Source: CAVYPR01 sp052145775 (GTDB lineage Bacteria > Actinomycetota > Acidimicrobiia > Acidimicrobiales > RAAP-2). From it: DNA of 5,665 nucleotides. Below, in pieces: positions 5,011 to 5,665 of this stretch (position 1 is its first letter; the number at the start of each line of letters is the position of its first letter). The notes under the pieces were generated by a model that worked only from the letters and a program-made list of their open reading frames with translations, searched no databases and had not been told where the DNA came from. A program made the position numbers and the translations under genes. The stretch spans positions 1 through 5,665 of the forward strand of contig JBKQNY010000153.1 in assembly GCA_052145775.1 (NCBI GenBank). The letters run 5' to 3'.

Positions 5011-5665
5011 GTGGACGACATGTCGTCGCGCCCCCGGAACAAGGTGTCGTCGCGCCGCAGGCGAAGCTCGACGCGACGAGTCATAGCCCTACCCGGGGCG
5101 GTCATCGCCATCGGGATCATCATGATGTTCTCAGCGGTGAACGGGGTCCTGGCGGCCGCGGCGACTGCGTCCACCGGGTCCTTCTCCGTCGTGCCGGTGG
5201 GGGCACCGGGAGGTCTCAGCTACTTTCAGTTCCACGTGGCCCCCGGGGGGAACGCGCAGGGTGTCGTCACCATCGTCGGTGAGGGCTCCGGTGTCGTCAA
5301 CGTGAACGTCTTCGCCGCGCAGGGTGTCACCGCCAACGGGTCGGGGGATGCCTACCTCGCCCCCTCGGACGGTCGATGCAGCGGCGCGAGCTGCTGGCTC
5401 ACCGGCCTGCCCGGCCCACTCGCTGTCACAGGCGGCCAACGTCGCAACGTGAGCTTCACGGTGAACGTGCCGGCGGGGACGCCCCCCGGCCAGTACCTGA
5501 CGGGGGTGGGTGTCGCCGAGATCGCCCCTCCGACCACGACCACCACGAGGCCAACCAAGGGACGCTCAGCGGTCACGACCATCGAGCGGCAGGTGGTCGT
5601 CGGCGTCGAGGTGATCGTCGGCACGGTGTACCCCGACGTGCTGCGGATCGACAAGGTGCAGGGCA
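5011..5665 (+). CDS. WxL-interacting-type surface protein, DUF916-like N-terminal part (3' end cut)
   Basis: The first 218 residues are present; the gene runs off the right edge. Residues 1-23 are basic (SSRRRRSSTRR), then a hydrophobic segment (24-49) ending in alanines serves as signal peptide with cleavage near residues 49-53; the RR pair makes a Tat route conceivable but Sec is simpler. Residues 56-204 look like the peptidoglycan-binding domain of WxL-interacting proteins: SFSVVPVG, a YFQFHVAPGGNAQGVVTI strand pair, VNVNVFAAQGVTANGSG, then VSFTVNVPAGTPPGQYLTGVGVAE and, after a Thr/Pro-rich insert (173-182), ERQVVVGVEVIVG. Cys123 and Cys128 may form a small disulfide loop. Family members carry a second Ig-like domain, often followed by a C-terminal membrane helix, which would lie beyond the window. 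Being immediately downstream of a WxL-like gene supports the assignment. An unrelated Ig-like secreted protein is the main alternative. Confidence 0.65.
   Translation, partial: MDDMSSRPRNKVSSRRRRSSTRRVIALPGAVIAIGIIMMFSAVNGVLAAAATASTGSFSVVPVGAPGGLSYFQFHVAPGGNAQGVVTIVGEGSGVVNVNVFAAQGVTANGSGDAYLAPSDGRCSGASCWLTGLPGPLAVTGGQRRNVSFTVNVPAGTPPGQYLTGVGVAEIAPPTTTTTRPTKGRSAVTTIERQVVVGVEVIVGTVYPDVLRIDKVQG

Noticed and set aside
4920..5282. 120-codon frame starting TTG ahead of the WxL-interacting gene
   Set aside because: It overlaps the signal-peptide-bearing frame, has no recognisable fold features and lacks a ribosome binding site.

Overview
The window is high-GC DNA with dense codon usage ending in G or C, GTG starts and tightly packed genes, which points to an actinobacterium. 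The gene content (a FabD with a biotinyl-like tail, a secreted alpha/beta hydrolase, and WxL-type surface proteins) would fit a member of the Acidimicrobiia or a related deep actinobacterial line, but that placement is an inference. No RNA gene, CRISPR array, insertion sequence or transposase was seen.

Left part (1-1402, minus strand): a fatty-acid synthesis operon read leftwards. It begins with a malonyl-CoA:ACP transacylase (FabD) that carries about 95 extra C-terminal residues resembling a biotinyl/lipoyl domain without the modified lysine. Its stop codon overlaps the GTG start of a short-chain dehydrogenase (FabG-like 3-oxoacyl-ACP reductase) in a GTGA junction; that gene runs off the left edge. 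FabD loads malonyl units onto ACP and FabG would carry out the first reduction of the elongation cycle, so the pair makes metabolic sense.

Middle (1403-3912): a 159-base divergent intergenic region holds two clean palindromes and separates fabD from a rightward nitrilase-superfamily amidohydrolase (267 aa, complete Glu-Lys-Cys triad). After an 83-base gap with a large two-stage inverted repeat comes a 487-residue exported alpha/beta hydrolase of the Abhydrolase_10 type. A small hairpin directly behind its stop codon may end transcription.

Right part (3913-5665): a cell-surface module on the plus strand. A 227-residue secreted protein with a WxL-like C-terminal domain is followed, 185 bases later, by the 5' part of a gene for a protein resembling the peptidoglycan-binding domain of WxL-interacting proteins (DUF916-type), cut by the window's right edge. 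In Firmicutes such pairs form complexes on the cell wall. Here the pair is cysteine-containing and its WxL motifs are degenerate. The first gene has a leader whose inverted repeats cover its best Shine-Dalgarno sequence. This surface module, together with the FabD fusion, is the least ordinary content of the window.
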